Source: Hirudinaria manillensis
Taxonomy: Eukaryota > Annelida > Clitellata > Hirudinida > Hirudinidae
Direction: 5' to 3'
Length of the DNA: 64,000 nt
NCBI GenBank assembly: GCA_034509925.1
Contig: CM067528.1
Coordinates: 1,572,501-1,636,500 of the forward strand
Below the pieces are notes generated by a model. The model had not been told where the DNA came from. It searched no databases and saw only the letters and a program-made list of their open reading frames with translations. The position numbers and the translations under genes were made by a program. Of this stretch, positions 63,009 to 64,000 are shown piece by piece; positions within the stretch are counted from its first letter, which is position 1; each line of letters begins with the position of its first letter.

Positions 63009-64000
63009 CACGAGAATAGACAAAGTGCTTGGTCTCAATCGGCCTGAAGATGATCCGTCATAAAAGATTAGGAAACAAAAGACCAGGTACCACACCTTGC
63101 TTTCCAAGCCTTTCAGCTGCGTCCACCAGCAAACAATTTAAGTAAACTGTTAGCTTGGATTCGACCAGTACAAACTTTTGGAATCTCGTCGCCTAAGAAA
63201 ATGGTTTCGTCACCAACCTATCAGTGTTCACTGATAACGGACAAGAGGGAAGTAATGGGATTGTGACTTTGACTTCAGATTCCGTCAGAAGATATGCTGA
63301 GATGTCCCGAGGTAACTCAAACGTTCTTATAATAGCTTAAGATATACGTAATAGGATGATTCAAGCACTGAATGGTATTACGTTTGGTGATTAATATTTT
63401 AAATAAACGTTGCGTAACCAGATCATCGTGGTATAAATGTTAACCAACCTTAATACAAAATCGCAGGACAAGAAAACAATTTACACAACCCAGCATGATC
63501 TTTTGATAATGACGATGACTCTCGATCCACTGAAAATGAATTTTAAAAATCCTTGTGGCGAAAACTCATTTGAGGAAATCCGATATACGACTACGTAGAT
63601 GATCTTATCTAGTATTTCTTATACTTAGCATTAGACATCAATTTGATTACTGTTGCTCTTAAAGTTACAACCTGGTGTCTCTAATTTGTGACATACAAAT
63701 GTCTTCCATAAGTAATGAACATTTGTCATGAGATTGGTATCGCAAAATTTTGTCCAATTTATGTTTTAGCAAGAAAGATTCTTGATCTGTTTTGATCCAT
63801 TCTTGGCTTCTCGGCTGTATTACAATATACGTCTTCGTTTTATTGCTAGGTTTTTAAATGTACACTTTTATCGATTTATTTAACGCCGATCAATGATTTA
63901 GGCAGATGGGGCATCAATCGTGTTGATTTCAAAGCTACATGTTCACGTGTTTGCCATTTGAACTTGTTTTTAATAATCGGTTGTTATTTCTCGGACGATT
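63009..64000. other. Right-end spacer, nothing recognised
   Basis: AT-rich sequence without a supported exon on either strand. It may contain upstream regulatory sequence of the last BRICHOS gene. Confidence 0.5.

Overview
This is a metazoan nuclear window: compact multi-exon genes with GT-AG introns on both strands, AT-rich spacers and very long tri- and tetranucleotide microsatellites. The set of families points to a lophotrochozoan, most likely a polychaete annelid, because BRICHOS-domain antimicrobial peptide precursors are known from that group. That placement is an inference. All gene models were built by hand from reading frames, splice sites and phase continuity; total coding lengths come out as whole codons in every complete model.

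Region by region. 1-9.05 kb: no supported gene, only repeats. 9.05-16.46 kb (+): a complete or nearly complete ZEB/zfh1 transcription factor with N-terminal zinc fingers, homeodomain, CtBP motif and C-terminal zinc fingers. 19.8-25.6 kb (+): a 15-exon RhoGAP of the ARHGAP18/28/40 (conundrum) family. 27.5-28.6 kb (-): a ninjurin with an unusually long loop. 31.3-35.3 kb (-): a truncated BRICHOS-like gene and a full BRICHOS gene with a four-cysteine terminal peptide. 36.8-44.3 kb (+): a small tandem family of secreted PAN/Apple-like proteins (two intact, one frameshifted), interrupted by a decayed Tc1/mariner element and a decayed CR1/Jockey-like LINE. 45.7-47.4 kb (+): a C2H2 zinc-finger gene. 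48.0-62.9 kb (-): five more BRICHOS precursor genes in tandem.

The main discovery is the BRICHOS cluster. Six complete genes share one architecture: short cytosolic exon, single membrane segment, three BRICHOS exons, then a last exon that encodes a dibasic or furin-like cleavage site and a short cysteine-rich peptide ending the protein. Exon lengths and phases are nearly constant (last intron always phase 1), while the terminal peptide differs in every copy: four cysteines in one, six in the other five. I infer that these are membrane-anchored precursors of secreted antimicrobial peptides, with BRICHOS as the folding chaperone and the last exon as a swappable effector. TATA-like boxes lie upstream of every copy, and kappaB-like sites lie upstream of three, fitting an inducible or tissue-specific immune locus. 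Together with the neighbouring PAN-like secreted proteins and a ninjurin (lytic membrane rupture), the right half reads as an immune or secretory neighbourhood, although the co-location may be chance.
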